This document shows, piece by piece, positions 6,868 through 16,837 of a stretch of 36,391 nucleotides of DNA (positions within the stretch are counted from its first letter, which is position 1; the number at the start of each line of letters is the position of its first letter). The DNA comes from JAZDPK01 sp043797615 (GTDB lineage: Bacteria > Patescibacteriota > Patescibacteriia > UBA11705 > JABHMO01): positions 1 to 36,391 of the forward strand of contig JAZDPK010000025.1 of assembly GCA_043797615.1 (NCBI GenBank). Reading direction: 5' to 3'. The notes beneath the pieces were generated by a model. That model made no database searches. It saw nothing but the letters and a program-made list of their open reading frames with translations, and was not told the origin of the DNA. A program made the translations under genes and the position numbers.

Positions 6868-6960
6868 TGATGCGAATTAACGTTGAATGCGAATGATACG
6901 AATAAAAAAATCTAATGTTGATTCCATTCGCGGCATCTGCGGCACAGTATATTCGCATCA
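6868..6960. repeat. ATTCG-type hairpin repeat, copy 4 (divergent)
   Basis: TGATGCGAAT (6868-6877) is the exact complement of ATTCGCATCA (6951-6960). Inside, GAATGCGAATGATACGAAT faces GATTCCATTCGCGGC. It has the same architecture as the ATTCGTG repeats, with a GCGAAT core instead of ACGAAT. Confidence 0.6.
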
Positions 6961-6993
6961 ATCTGTTTTTTTCTAAATTCCATATTTTATTTT

Positions 6994-7437
6994 ATGACAA
7001 TAATCGAAACAATCGACAATAATTTCAAAGACGCCATGCGCGCGAAAGACGAATTCACCGTCGGCGTTTTGCGCATGCTGAAAGCGAGTTTTAAAAACAA
7101 AGCGATCGACTTGCGAAAAGAATTGACCGAGGAAGACGCGATGGCCATGATTCGAAGCGAAATAAAAAAGCGCCAGGATGCGGCGTTGATTTACGAACAG
7201 GGGAACAGAATCGATTTAAAGGATAAAGAATTGTCCGAAATTAAATTATTGGAAAAATATTTGCCAACGCAAATGTCCGAAGAAGAAGTGAAATTGAAAA
7301 TCGCGGCAATTATCGCCAACCTGCCGGAAGAAGATAAAAATGATTTCGGCAAGGCGATGCGCGCCGTCATGGCCGAGCTGAAAGGCAAGGCGGACGGGGG
7401 ATTGGTGCGTAAGGCACTGAAGGAAGCGAGGGAATAA
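6994..7437 (+). CDS. GatB/YqeY domain-containing protein
   Basis: YqeY-like proteins are small helical proteins related to the tail domain of the GatB amidotransferase subunit, which binds tRNA. Their own role is not firmly established. The 147-aa length is typical. Visible family blocks are an N-terminal KDAMRAKDEFTVGVLRMLKASFKN, the central KRQDAALIYEQGNR with EIKLLEKYLPTQMSEEEV, and the C-terminal DFGKAMRAVMAELKGKADGGLVRKAL, which contains the typical G-x-A-D-G motif. It follows rpsU, as in many bacteria. The ATG has no Shine-Dalgarno sequence. Confidence 0.93.
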   Translation: MTIIETIDNNFKDAMRAKDEFTVGVLRMLKASFKNKAIDLRKELTEEDAMAMIRSEIKKRQDAALIYEQGNRIDLKDKELSEIKLLEKYLPTQMSEEEVKLKIAAIIANLPEEDKNDFGKAMRAVMAELKGKADGGLVRKALKEARE

Positions 7438-7438
7438 G

Positions 7439-7529
7439 CTCAAAGCGCAAAGTTCAAAGCACAAAATAAATTTAAAGTTTAAATTTTAAAAATTATTTTG
7501 AATTTTGGACTTTGAATTTTGAATTTACG
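7439..7529. repeat. CAAAGT/ACTTTG-type hairpin repeat, copy 1
   Basis: CAAAGCGCAAAGTTCAAAGC and AAATTTAAAGTTTAAATTT on the left face TTTTGAATTTTGGACTTTG and AATTTTGAATTT on the right, forming a weak AT-rich long hairpin. It sits immediately upstream of the 666-aa protein. A similar element precedes ftsA (19679-19780). Confidence 0.55.
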
Positions 7530-7534
7530 AACAA

Positions 7535-9535
7535 ATGCTTGTCACAAAATCAAAATCATTTCAGGTTATAAAAATAACTACCCTTTGTTTTATTTTGGCA
7601 ATCGCGGTAGTTTTTTTAATCCCGACAACGGTTAAAGCGCAAACGACGACGGAAACGAATACCGATATCTCCGCCAACCTGGACACCGTCGGCGCGGCCA
7701 CCGGCTTGTCCAGCACCGATCCGCGCATCATCGCCGGCAACATCATTAAAGTGGCGCTCGGATTGATCGGCGTGATCGCGCTGGGCATTGTCCTGTACGC
7801 CGGATTTTTGTGGATGACCGCCGGCGGCAATTCAGAACAGACGGGAAAAGCAAAGCAATGGCTGACTAACGGCGTCATCGGCTTGGTGATAATTTTTTCC
7901 GCTTATTCGATCGCGAGTTTTATCCTTAATTCTTTGACTGGCGCGGGGCTAAACACGAGCGGCGTGGAAATCGCCGGCGGGCTGGGCGACACCGGCTATT
8001 CGCTGTCCGGCGGAGCGTACGGCAGCATAATTCAAAGCCACTATCCGGCGCCGGAGCAGAAAGCGGTGCCGCGCAACACCATGATTCTCGTGACGTTCCG
8101 CATTCCGATCAACCCCGACAGCATCATTGATAAAAACAATAAATCGCTGTGCCCGAGCGGCGCAGGCGATCTTTGCGGACAAATAAAGAATACGATTAAA
8201 GTTTTCCGCTGCTCGGACATGCCGAATTTCAAAGGCAAAAACGCGGCTGACTGCTTCAGCGCCGTTGTCGGCGACCCGGCGGACAACAACAAAGTTGTTC
8301 AAGGTTACGCGATCATCACCGACGATCATCGCACGGTTGTTTTCAATCCGTACGGCGCCAGCGCGACGGACAATCTGGGCAGCGCGTCGGAAGACGTTTC
8401 ATACATCGTTCATTTGTCTGCAGGAATAACGCGCGAGGGCGGCAGCCAGAGCGTTTTCACCATTGCTAATTCCGATTACAAATGGCGTTTTACAACGAGC
8501 ACGATTATCGACAACACGCCGCCGCAGGTCAGCTCGACCGTTCCGGCGGATGGGGCCGGCATTTCCGGCGGCGTTCGCGACGGCACTTTGGATTCGGCCG
8601 GGAAAGTTTATCTGAATCAAATCGTCATTGCCAATTTCAACGAACCGGTTATTCCTTTGCAAAAACAGACGCAAGCGTGCAACGCCGGCGACAATGGCAA
8701 CGAAGCGCAGGTTTTAAACAACAGCAAAGTCAAATACAAAGACGGCAACGGAGCGGAACAGGAGTGCGTCACGTACCACATTCCGGGCGATTGGAAAGTC
8801 GGCATGAACAATTATCAAACAATTCAATTCATCACGAACGCCAAGTGCTCGGGAGTGGACAAAAATTCCTGCGGCGAGCCGGTTTATTGCTTGCCTTCGG
8901 CTTCAACGATTTCCGGCAAATTGAACGCCGCGGAAGTGGATAACGGCATTACTCTTCTTGGCACGGGCATCACTGATTTGGCCGGCAATTCGCTGGACGG
9001 AGATAAAAACGGCAACTCGACCGGCCCGACCGCTGACAATTACGATTGGAAATTCGCCACGGGCGCCAGCCTGGATTTGGCGCCGCCGATATTGAAAGAA
9101 ATCAATCCGTACAATACTGCTTCGTCTTTGCCAACCGATATTTTGATCAGCGCGGTTTTCAATAAGGGGCTTGATCCTGATTCCGTGAGCAGGGGAGCGA
9201 CGATTTACGGCAAAAATTTTTCCGGCTGGGTGAGCGCCGGACTCGGTATGAATTCAAACAATGGAACGGTTACGGTTGACATGACAACTTTGATTTTGAA
9301 CCACGCGCCGTTTGATCTTGCCGTTGAAGGACAAGCGCCGCCGGTTTACACGCCGGTGATCAGCGCGACGGTGCGCGACATGCGGCAAAATTGCTTCAGT
9401 CCGACGAAGAACGACAATCCGCTGACGCCGTGCGGCACGATTTCGAGCCCGGGCGTTTCCTGCTGTCCGAATTTGACAACGTTTGATCCGGCTTTAGAGA
9501 AAAAAACCGGATACACGACGTGCGAACGGCCTTAA
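7535..9535 (+). CDS. Secreted VirB2/TrbC-like pilin fused to Ig-like surface domains (666 aa)
   Basis: Unnamed protein, probably on the cell surface. A signal peptide (about residues 1-35, ending VKAQ) is followed by a ~100-residue unit with two membrane segments (about 68-92 and 110-130) and the central WMTAGGNSEQTGKAKQ. This resembles VirB2/TrbC-type pilins. The rest is extracytoplasmic, with repeated beta-sandwich segments of the Big_5/SbsA Ig-like kind starting near residues 165, 325 and 515 (for example PPQVSSTVPADGAGI and PPILKEINPYN). Paired cysteines suggest disulfides. It ends in a cysteine-rich tail. Its N-terminus is clearly paralogous to that of the next gene (GFLGVIAI/GLIGVIAL, GGFLYMTSGGN/AGFLWMTAGGN). 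A role in attachment or a pilus-like structure is inference. Confidence 0.85.
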   Translation: MLVTKSKSFQVIKITTLCFILAIAVVFLIPTTVKAQTTTETNTDISANLDTVGAATGLSSTDPRIIAGNIIKVALGLIGVIALGIVLYAGFLWMTAGGNSEQTGKAKQWLTNGVIGLVIIFSAYSIASFILNSLTGAGLNTSGVEIAGGLGDTGYSLSGGAYGSIIQSHYPAPEQKAVPRNTMILVTFRIPINPDSIIDKNNKSLCPSGAGDLCGQIKNTIKVFRCSDMPNFKGKNAADCFSAVVGDPADNNKVVQGYAIITDDHRTVVFNPYGASATDNLGSASEDVSYIVHLSAGITREGGSQSVFTIANSDYKWRFTTSTIIDNTPPQVSSTVPADGAGISGGVRDGTLDSAGKVYLNQIVIANFNEPVIPLQKQTQACNAGDNGNEAQVLNNSKVKYKDGNGAEQECVTYHIPGDWKVGMNNYQTIQFITNAKCSGVDKNSCGEPVYCLPSASTISGKLNAAEVDNGITLLGTGITDLAGNSLDGDKNGNSTGPTADNYDWKFATGASLDLAPPILKEINPYNTASSLPTDILISAVFNKGLDPDSVSRGATIYGKNFSGWVSAGLGMNSNNGTVTVDMTTLILNHAPFDLAVEGQAPPVYTPVISATVRDMRQNCFSPTKNDNPLTPCGTISSPGVSCCPNLTTFDPALEKKTGYTTCERP

Positions 9536-9645
9536 TAATGAAAACAGAAATACGGATTTAAATATAATTAATCAATTGGGCTTTAAAAGGTTGAGTGAAA
9601 CGCGGAAGATTTTAAGCGTTTCGCGAAACCGGCCGGCCGCCAGGC

Positions 9646-9689
9646 CACCCCAATATCCCCCTCAAGATTGGGGGCAGGGGGATGGGGTG
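9646..9689 (+). repeat. G/C-block hairpin before the 2341-aa gene
   Basis: CACCCCA (9646-9652) can pair with TGGGGTG (9683-9689), and ATCCCCC (9655-9661) with GGGGGAT (9677-9683). The right arm includes the GGGGTGA that is the only candidate ribosome-binding site for the ATG at 9701. The hairpin could therefore mask it, or it may simply be a dispersed repeat. Confidence 0.6.
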
Positions 9690-9700
9690 AAGTAACATAC

Positions 9701-12700
9701 ATGTTCCAATCACGCAAAACAAAAATCGCGTTAATCAGTTTGGCGCTGGCGGCGGCCATCGGTTTTGGTTTGCTTTTCGCATCGCCCGCCCTGGCGCAAA
9801 CCATTGACACCGGCGTTGACACTGTTGGCAGCGCGACCGGCCTCAGCACGACGGACATCAGAATCACCATCGGCAATATCATCCGATATATTTTAGGTTT
9901 TCTCGGCGTGATCGCCATCTGCCTTGTTCTATACGGCGGATTTCTGTACATGACCAGCGGCGGCAATCAGGAACAGGTTACGAAAGCGAAAAAAGTGCTG
10001 ATCGACGCGGTGATCGGCCTCATCATTATTTTCTCCGCCTACGCGATCGCTTCATACGTCATAAATAAGTTGGGAGCGGCGACTGGTGCCGCCGGTTTCG
10101 AATCAAGCGGATCGAATGACGGCAGAAGCGGCGGGCTGGAAGCGAGCGGCGAGCTGGCTTTTGTCGCCCGTTCGATTTCTCCGAAAGGCGATCTGGACAA
10201 TTACAACGTGAAAGTGCGCGTGCTCTTTTCGCAAAACGTTTCCGATTCAACCATTACCGCCGACAATATTGTGATTACAAAACACGGCGAAAGCGCGGGC
10301 ATTCCCTGGACAAAAGAAGTGTCTGGCAAATCGGCGATTTTGACGCCTTTGCAGAAATGCCCGGCGCCGGATAACAATCTGCATTGCTTGGACAAAAATT
10401 CCGATTACGATATTCAGTTGAAAGCCGGCGCGATCAAAGCGAATTCCGGCGCTCTCGGACTGTCCTGCGAGCCGGCAGCCGCCTGCCAGGCGCATTTCCG
10501 GACCGGCGGGAATTTGGACAAGCAGGGGCCAATCGTCACTATCGAAAAGCCGCTTGACAACGCGAAAGTCAGCGCGGACAGCAGCGTGGACATAAATGTC
10601 TATGCGAAGGACAATAGCGGCGTCAGCAATATTTCCTTTTACGTAGATAACGATTCCATCGCGATCAACGGACCGGAAAACGGCAATACCCGGAAGGATT
10701 TTTATTCCGGAATCGTCTGGGACACAAATGGCGCGAGGCTTGGCAGCCACGCGATCGAAGCCTTGGCGGACGACACGGCCGGCAACAGCGGCGGCAAGAA
10801 AATATCGGTCAGCGTGCTGCCGGCAAAATGCTTTGACAGCGCGGGCCGGATCAAATGCGGCGGAACCGGCTGCCCCAAGTGCGACGGCGCATCCTGCCGT
10901 TCAAACGCGGATTGCAGCGGCGAATGCGTGGGCGGCGTCTGCGTTTCTTTGCCCACGATCACAAATGTTTTGCCGAACGAAGCGGCGCCGGGAAATTTGG
11001 TTTCGATCGTCGGCAGCAGCTTCAAATACTATGACGCGTCCAAGAGCAAAGTTTATTTCATCGGCAGCGGCGGCGAATATGTCGAAGCGAAAATCGGCTG
11101 CCAGGGAAAGCAATCCTGGACAGACAACAACGTTGTCGTTCAAGTGCCGGACAATGCGGCGGCCGGCCCGGTTAAAATCGTTAATAAAGACAACAAATAC
11201 GACACTACGGAAAATGACCGCGGCTGGAAAGGCAATTTCACGCGGAACGACAGTTTGAATTATCCCGGATTGTGCAGCGTTCTTCTCAGCGGCTGCGACG
11301 CGGCCTGCGCGGGCGCGAGCTGCGTTGATTGCCAGGCCGGCCTGATGAGCCAATCGGTCGTTGCCGAAGGTCTTGGTTTTGGCGAGCCGTCAGGAACGAG
11401 CAAAGTTTATTTCGGCGATCTGCCGGCCCAGCTCGGCGCGAGCGCCGTGTGGCTGGCCAATAAAATCACCGACATAAAAATTCCGAATCTCGATCCGGGC
11501 CAAATTAACGTTTCCATCGGCATCGGCGAAAAATGCGTTGCAAATGACAATTCAACAATAAAACCGTGCGATAAAGGAACGGCTGGTTGCGTTTGCGCCG
11601 ACATTTACAGCAATCCGGTCAAATTTAAAATAAACGAAGCGGCCAATCTGCCGAAAATTCAAACTATAAATCCTAATCCGGCGCCGGCCGGCCAATATGT
11701 CACGATTTCCGGCGCGAATTTCGGCAGTAGCGTCGGCCGGGTGCAATTCATCAGCATGCAGGGAGAGGCGTTTTCCGCTTCATTGCCCTGCGCTGATTCC
11801 GGCTGGTCGTCGACCGATGTGGTCGTAAAAGCGCCGTCTGGTTTGTCCGCCGGCGTTGATTATTTGGTTCTTTTGTACACGAGCGACAACATAGCCAGCA
11901 ATAGCAAGCTTTTCACCGCGAGCCAAGGCGCGCCTGGTCCGGGAATTTGTTCAATCTCTCCGGACAACGGTCCGATCGGCACGGCGGTTGATTTCAAAGG
12001 AGAAAATTTCGGATCGGCGGGCGCTTATGCGATCATGTTCGCCAAAACCGGCTTGGACAATGATCCTGGCGTGGCTGTACCCGGGCAAGACATCGGCGCC
12101 TGGACAGACACGGATATCAGCGGCGCCTTGGTGCCGGCCGGAGCGGTCCCGGGCGACGTTTACATTGCCAATAAAACAAACAACACGGTTCAAAGCAATA
12201 AAATCAGTTTTAAAGTCGGAAGTTGCACGGCAAGTTCTTGCGGCGTTATTCGAGCTTGTTGTTCAAGCGGCGTTTGCGTTAAAAAAACAACCGGACAGAG
12301 CGATGCGGACGCGTGTAAGAGCCAGGTTTTTTCATATGCTTCCGAATACGCGTGGGCGATAAGCACCGGCCTTTTGCCGCAAATTCCGGCCGTGCTCGAG
12401 CGTTCCTGCGTGACCGGCGAACTGTCCGAATCGCCGTCGCCGGCCAGGAGTTTTGACAGCGCCTGCCCGAACGCGATGATTTCCGCCGCGTTCAACATGC
12501 TCATGAACCCGGACAGCCTGGATAATAATATCATAATAAAGCGCTGCAAGACCGCCGGGGAAAAATGCGATTTCCGCCAGACAACCGGCAATTACGAATT
12601 GGCAAGAATCGCGGATGTGAAAACGGGCGACATCGGCGAGACGAATTTGGCGGTAACGTGCAAAAACGCGGGCAACCAAACTTGCGTGTCCGGCACGACA

Positions 12701-15700
12701 GGCTGCGCCTGCGTTGCGTCGGGTCCGAAGCTGACCGAATTCCATTTGGCGTCTTCATTGTCGGATTATGTCGGCAAAGTGGCCACGCGGCCGATAGCCG
12801 GATTGTCTTATTACTTCCTTTATTCGGATACCTGGTATGAAGTTAAAATTGTTGGCGGACAAGGCGGGGCCAGCAGCCTGCGCGATGAATTTTTGCCGTC
12901 GGATTATGTCTGGCAGTTTAAAACCAAAGCAGATGTTTGCCAGCCGGAAAATCTGATTGTCAGCCCGGCCAAAGGATTGATCGATGAAATGGACGCCAGG
13001 CAAAAATTCATGATTTTCGGCCAATATCGTTGCCAGAACATCGCTTTGAGCAATTACAATTGGCTTTGGGAAGTTCTGGACGCGTATAGGGACAAGGCGG
13101 AATTCGCCGGACTTGGCTGCGATGAGGGAGATGGAATTTGCGCCGATCCTTTGGCCCGCCATGACGTCGGCATTTATCAGTTGAATCAAAGCAACATCGA
13201 TTCGAACGGCGCGGCGAAGATCGATTTTGAAACGCCGGCGAACGATCCGGTCAAGATTTCCGCTTCCACGACAGTTACCGCGGCTCAAGAATTGGGAATA
13301 GAAGGCCGGTGGGAAAAAGACGCGGAATTGGAAATCAAATTCAAAGAGCCGCATGTTGTTTCTTATTTCCCAAGTTGCGAAGCGGTGTGCGTCAATGCAA
13401 CGATTTTGGGCGCCACTTTCAACGCGAGCATGAAAGCGTCGGCTTTGAATGCGGACAATGTCAAGTTATATTCCTGTCCGGATAAAGACTGCGCGGTTTT
13501 AACGCCGGTTGATTTGAATAAAGTGGTTTATCAGTCTGCGACAAAGCAGGCGCAAATATACGCCAACGCGAATTTCGATTCCAATAAATATTATCGGGTG
13601 ATAATGAGCGATCAGGTCAAAAGCGCGAGCGGCGTCGGCTTGGCCGGGCTGAATTATCGCGCGCCCGGAGCCGCGGCCGGATCGCCGAACAACGCGTTCA
13701 GCTGGACTTTTAAAACAAAAAACGACAATTCGGTTTGCAAAATAAATTCCGTGGCTCTCCAGCCGTTATCTTATGTTTCGGAGAAACCAGGCGAACAAGT
13801 GGGATATCTTTCCTTGCCTTATTCTTCGCCGGACGAATGCAGCGCAGCCGGGCAAGCTTTGGATCCTTACGTTTATTCCTGGTCCTGGAGCAGCGATCAA
13901 TTGTCGGTGGCGACGATTTCAAACAACTCGACCGCTGGCAAAGGCAGCCCGTACCAATTTGCAACAGTGGTCGGTAATTATACGAGCCCGGCGTTCAGTT
14001 TTAACGACGCAACCAAATACACCGAAGGCGCGACCAATATTTCATCTTCGATTTCATCCGAAAACAAGAGCGGCGCAACGCCGTTGACCTTCCGCACCAA
14101 GCAATGCGTTGCCGGCAGCGTGGCTATTGATCAAGGAGCGGCAACGCCGAAAAACAACGAATCAAATGTCTGCCGCAACGCGCTTGTGTATATTTTATTG
14201 ACCGACAAAGCGCAAACCGGCGACATCACTTCGAGCAATATCCAATTATCCGCGCAATATCTGGCCAGCGAAACATGCCCTGGACAGCCGGCGGTAAAAA
14301 ACGAAAACATAATCTTCAAAGCTTTGGCCGCAGTTCAGAATTTATTTGCCAAAGCCGGCTTTGCCATCGGCACGAAGTGGTGCGATGTGCCGGCCAAGTC
14401 TGTCGATGTCACAACGACCGCTGGCGGCAAGCCGGAGATAGTCATTACGCCGGAAAATCTTTTGCCGCAAAACAGATTGCACCGCGTGCTGCTGACCGGT
14501 TTGAAAAACGCCTGCTTCAAAATGATTCCGGACATGACTTTGACTTTCACCACCAAAGACGAAGCCTGCCGCCTGGACAACGTGAAAGTTGATCCGGAAT
14601 TCAATTTTATCATAAAATCAAATCAATCCACCGCTTATAAAGCCTGGCCAAGAAGCGGCGAGCAAATCATTCAAAACGTCGCCGGAAAATACGAATGGAC
14701 GTGGAAATGGACAACGAGCGACAGCTCGATCGCGGATTTTGCCAACGATAATGCGACAACATCTTACAATCCGACAATCAATACTTTCGCGAAAAACGGC
14801 CAAGCGCAAGTAGCGGCCGCCGCCGCTATAACGGTTGACAAATTGGGCGGCGATACTGACACGACCAACACAACGGCTGTCGGGCTCGGCGATATTCAGG
14901 TTTTAATCTGCGACAATCCGTGGGATCCGGCAGGAAACGGGAACTGGGGAGTTTATGACGCGAAGACCAGCGACGGCAGCTATGTTTCAACGTATTTATT
15001 CGAAAAAACAAATCCAAATCCGATGGACGTCGGCCTGTTTTATTGCCGCGATTTCGGCTCGGCCGGAACAGCGGACGATCTGCCGAAACTTAGCGTTTCA
15101 ACCGACACTGCGAGCGCGGACACGAATCCGATGCTGATGCGGCAGTATTTCTTCACGCGCGATCCGGAAAATTTGGGCGGGGAAGCGGCCGCTTCGACCG
15201 ATGTTATTTCTTTGCGCGTTTACAAGAACGAAGAAGCGCTGCCGCCGGATCTTTGGTATATTCGCTACGCTCCGAATCCGGCAACCGGCGGCGCCAAGAC
15301 GGCGAATGTCGATTGCAAGACCGACAGTTTGGGCCAGTATTGCTATGTCGGGGCGAAAGACGGCGTTTCCACTTATGTCGCCGCGGCCAACGTGATCGGC
15401 AACGATATTTACGACAATATTTATTTGCTCGGATATTCGCAGGGCGCGAACGCGGCCAAGCAGAACATTTACAGCCAGTTGCTTAGTTTGATAAAATTCA
15501 ATTTTCAATATCAGGAAACGCTTTCCGGCGACAAAGCGGCAGTGATCCGCGACACCAAGCGCGTCAACGATCTAGTGATGATGCGCGCGTATTTGAATCA
15601 GTACAAATCGGCGCACGCCGGCGCCGTTCCCCAGCTTGGCGCCGGCACGTACGTGCGCGGACAGACCATCAGCGTCTGGCCGTCCTGGCAGAAAGAATTG

Positions 15701-16726
15701 GGCGGCGCGCTGGGACGAACGTTGCCTCTTGATCCGCAAAATCATTTTCAATATACGGGTGTTTCCGCCGGCGGCGGGCAATCGCTTGTCGCTTATTATC
15801 CTTTCACCGGCAATGCCAATGATGCGACCGATCACGCGAACAATGGCATTGTCCTTGGCGCTTCATTATCCACTGACAAAAATAACGCGGCAAGCAGCGC
15901 TTACCATTTTGCCGGCAACGAATATGTCGAGCTTGGCAGCAATTCCATCTTCGATTTGACCGACGGATTGACGATCAGCGCCTGGGTTAATCATGAATCC
16001 GGCAACGGCCATATTGTCAATAAAGGCGGCGGCTGGAGCGACAGCGGCTATTCTGTTTTTTGGTTTAATAATAACATTCGCGTTGAAATACAGGACGCCG
16101 GCCGCGGCGAAAAAGCGATATTGGACAACCTGGCGCCGGGCAACGACGCCTGGCACCATATCGCGGTGACGTGGGACAGCGTTGCAAAGACGATTACAAC
16201 TTATATTGACGGCGCGGCCAAGTCGAATACGGCAACGTTCAACGGTCCGATCGGCGTTGCGGCGCAAAAATTGAACATCGGCCGAAACGACAAGCATCCT
16301 GATTTGGATTTCAAAGGAAAAATCGATGAAGTGCGCATATATAACACCGCTCTGACCGCCTCGCAGATCGCGAAGATTTACCATGATCAAAATATCGCTC
16401 TTGGCCAGGAATCAGATTGCAGCGCGACAACGGCGGACGCGGCTTCTTCCGCCACCGCCCTCAAGTGCTTGGCCAATTACCAGTGCGCCGTGCCGGGAAA
16501 GTGGTGCGTGAATTGCCCGTCTGATTACGACAAGCTGACGTGCTACAAATCCGTTATCGTGAACAACGCACCGCAGCAAACTTTCTATGATGTTGGCAAC
16601 AATCGTCCGCCCGAGAGCCCGGTTTACATGTACCGCGCGATCGACGCCAGCAATTATGAATTGAAATACCGCTTGGAAACGAAAGAAATATACGATAAAA
16701 TTTACAATGTGGTTCCGGCTCTGTAA
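9701..16726 (+). CDS. Giant secreted pilin-like / Ig-TIG-LamG surface protein (2341 aa)
   Basis: Unnamed; the largest gene here. A signal peptide (1-33, ending SPALAQ) and a VirB2/TrbC-like two-helix unit (to about 130) are shared with the preceding gene. Then come Ig-like segments (about 150-265 and 276-370), a Cys-rich knot (371-413) and four IPT/TIG-like repeats (about 417-525, 565-645, 650-745, 746-842; hallmarks INPNPAPAGQYVTISGANFG and ISPDNGPIGTAVDFKGENFG). Several Big_5-like segments follow (about 910-1780). A stretch near 1950 (RDTKRVNDLVMMRAYLNQY) resembles the part of type II/IV pseudopilins after their membrane helix. A LamG/concanavalin-like domain (about 2028-2232) and a Cys-rich tail close the protein. 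I chose ATG 9701 because it gives the signal peptide directly. It is likely exported and surface anchored by the two helices; adhesion is inferred. Domain borders are approximate. Confidence 0.87.
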   Translation: MFQSRKTKIALISLALAAAIGFGLLFASPALAQTIDTGVDTVGSATGLSTTDIRITIGNIIRYILGFLGVIAICLVLYGGFLYMTSGGNQEQVTKAKKVLIDAVIGLIIIFSAYAIASYVINKLGAATGAAGFESSGSNDGRSGGLEASGELAFVARSISPKGDLDNYNVKVRVLFSQNVSDSTITADNIVITKHGESAGIPWTKEVSGKSAILTPLQKCPAPDNNLHCLDKNSDYDIQLKAGAIKANSGALGLSCEPAAACQAHFRTGGNLDKQGPIVTIEKPLDNAKVSADSSVDINVYAKDNSGVSNISFYVDNDSIAINGPENGNTRKDFYSGIVWDTNGARLGSHAIEALADDTAGNSGGKKISVSVLPAKCFDSAGRIKCGGTGCPKCDGASCRSNADCSGECVGGVCVSLPTITNVLPNEAAPGNLVSIVGSSFKYYDASKSKVYFIGSGGEYVEAKIGCQGKQSWTDNNVVVQVPDNAAAGPVKIVNKDNKYDTTENDRGWKGNFTRNDSLNYPGLCSVLLSGCDAACAGASCVDCQAGLMSQSVVAEGLGFGEPSGTSKVYFGDLPAQLGASAVWLANKITDIKIPNLDPGQINVSIGIGEKCVANDNSTIKPCDKGTAGCVCADIYSNPVKFKINEAANLPKIQTINPNPAPAGQYVTISGANFGSSVGRVQFISMQGEAFSASLPCADSGWSSTDVVVKAPSGLSAGVDYLVLLYTSDNIASNSKLFTASQGAPGPGICSISPDNGPIGTAVDFKGENFGSAGAYAIMFAKTGLDNDPGVAVPGQDIGAWTDTDISGALVPAGAVPGDVYIANKTNNTVQSNKISFKVGSCTASSCGVIRACCSSGVCVKKTTGQSDADACKSQVFSYASEYAWAISTGLLPQIPAVLERSCVTGELSESPSPARSFDSACPNAMISAAFNMLMNPDSLDNNIIIKRCKTAGEKCDFRQTTGNYELARIADVKTGDIGETNLAVTCKNAGNQTCVSGTTGCACVASGPKLTEFHLASSLSDYVGKVATRPIAGLSYYFLYSDTWYEVKIVGGQGGASSLRDEFLPSDYVWQFKTKADVCQPENLIVSPAKGLIDEMDARQKFMIFGQYRCQNIALSNYNWLWEVLDAYRDKAEFAGLGCDEGDGICADPLARHDVGIYQLNQSNIDSNGAAKIDFETPANDPVKISASTTVTAAQELGIEGRWEKDAELEIKFKEPHVVSYFPSCEAVCVNATILGATFNASMKASALNADNVKLYSCPDKDCAVLTPVDLNKVVYQSATKQAQIYANANFDSNKYYRVIMSDQVKSASGVGLAGLNYRAPGAAAGSPNNAFSWTFKTKNDNSVCKINSVALQPLSYVSEKPGEQVGYLSLPYSSPDECSAAGQALDPYVYSWSWSSDQLSVATISNNSTAGKGSPYQFATVVGNYTSPAFSFNDATKYTEGATNISSSISSENKSGATPLTFRTKQCVAGSVAIDQGAATPKNNESNVCRNALVYILLTDKAQTGDITSSNIQLSAQYLASETCPGQPAVKNENIIFKALAAVQNLFAKAGFAIGTKWCDVPAKSVDVTTTAGGKPEIVITPENLLPQNRLHRVLLTGLKNACFKMIPDMTLTFTTKDEACRLDNVKVDPEFNFIIKSNQSTAYKAWPRSGEQIIQNVAGKYEWTWKWTTSDSSIADFANDNATTSYNPTINTFAKNGQAQVAAAAAITVDKLGGDTDTTNTTAVGLGDIQVLICDNPWDPAGNGNWGVYDAKTSDGSYVSTYLFEKTNPNPMDVGLFYCRDFGSAGTADDLPKLSVSTDTASADTNPMLMRQYFFTRDPENLGGEAAASTDVISLRVYKNEEALPPDLWYIRYAPNPATGGAKTANVDCKTDSLGQYCYVGAKDGVSTYVAAANVIGNDIYDNIYLLGYSQGANAAKQNIYSQLLSLIKFNFQYQETLSGDKAAVIRDTKRVNDLVMMRAYLNQYKSAHAGAVPQLGAGTYVRGQTISVWPSWQKELGGALGRTLPLDPQNHFQYTGVSAGGGQSLVAYYPFTGNANDATDHANNGIVLGASLSTDKNNAASSAYHFAGNEYVELGSNSIFDLTDGLTISAWVNHESGNGHIVNKGGGWSDSGYSVFWFNNNIRVEIQDAGRGEKAILDNLAPGNDAWHHIAVTWDSVAKTITTYIDGAAKSNTATFNGPIGVAAQKLNIGRNDKHPDLDFKGKIDEVRIYNTALTASQIAKIYHDQNIALGQESDCSATTADAASSATALKCLANYQCAVPGKWCVNCPSDYDKLTCYKSVIVNNAPQQTFYDVGNNRPPESPVYMYRAIDASNYELKYRLETKEIYDKIYNVVPAL

Positions 16727-16774
16727 AAGCAAGCGTTGAGATAGAATAAGATTTAAAATAATCTGAATAATCAA

Positions 16775-16800
16775 CCCACCTTCGCAAATGCTTCGGTGGG
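16775..16800. repeat. CCCACC/GGTGGG hairpin
   Basis: CCCACC (16775-16780) pairs with GGTGGG (16795-16800), with an inner GC-AAAT-GC turn flanked by symmetric TTC loops. It is located 48 bp after the giant gene's stop. It has no T-run, so it is a possible weak terminator or dispersed repeat. Confidence 0.6.
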
Positions 16801-16837
16801 CAGGCCAATCAACTAATAAACCAATAAACTATTATTT

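Noticed and set aside
7535..9535. A genuine type IV secretion or conjugation locus
   Set aside because: Only VirB2-like N-terminal units are present; no VirB4, VirB6, VirD4 or relaxase genes occur in the window.
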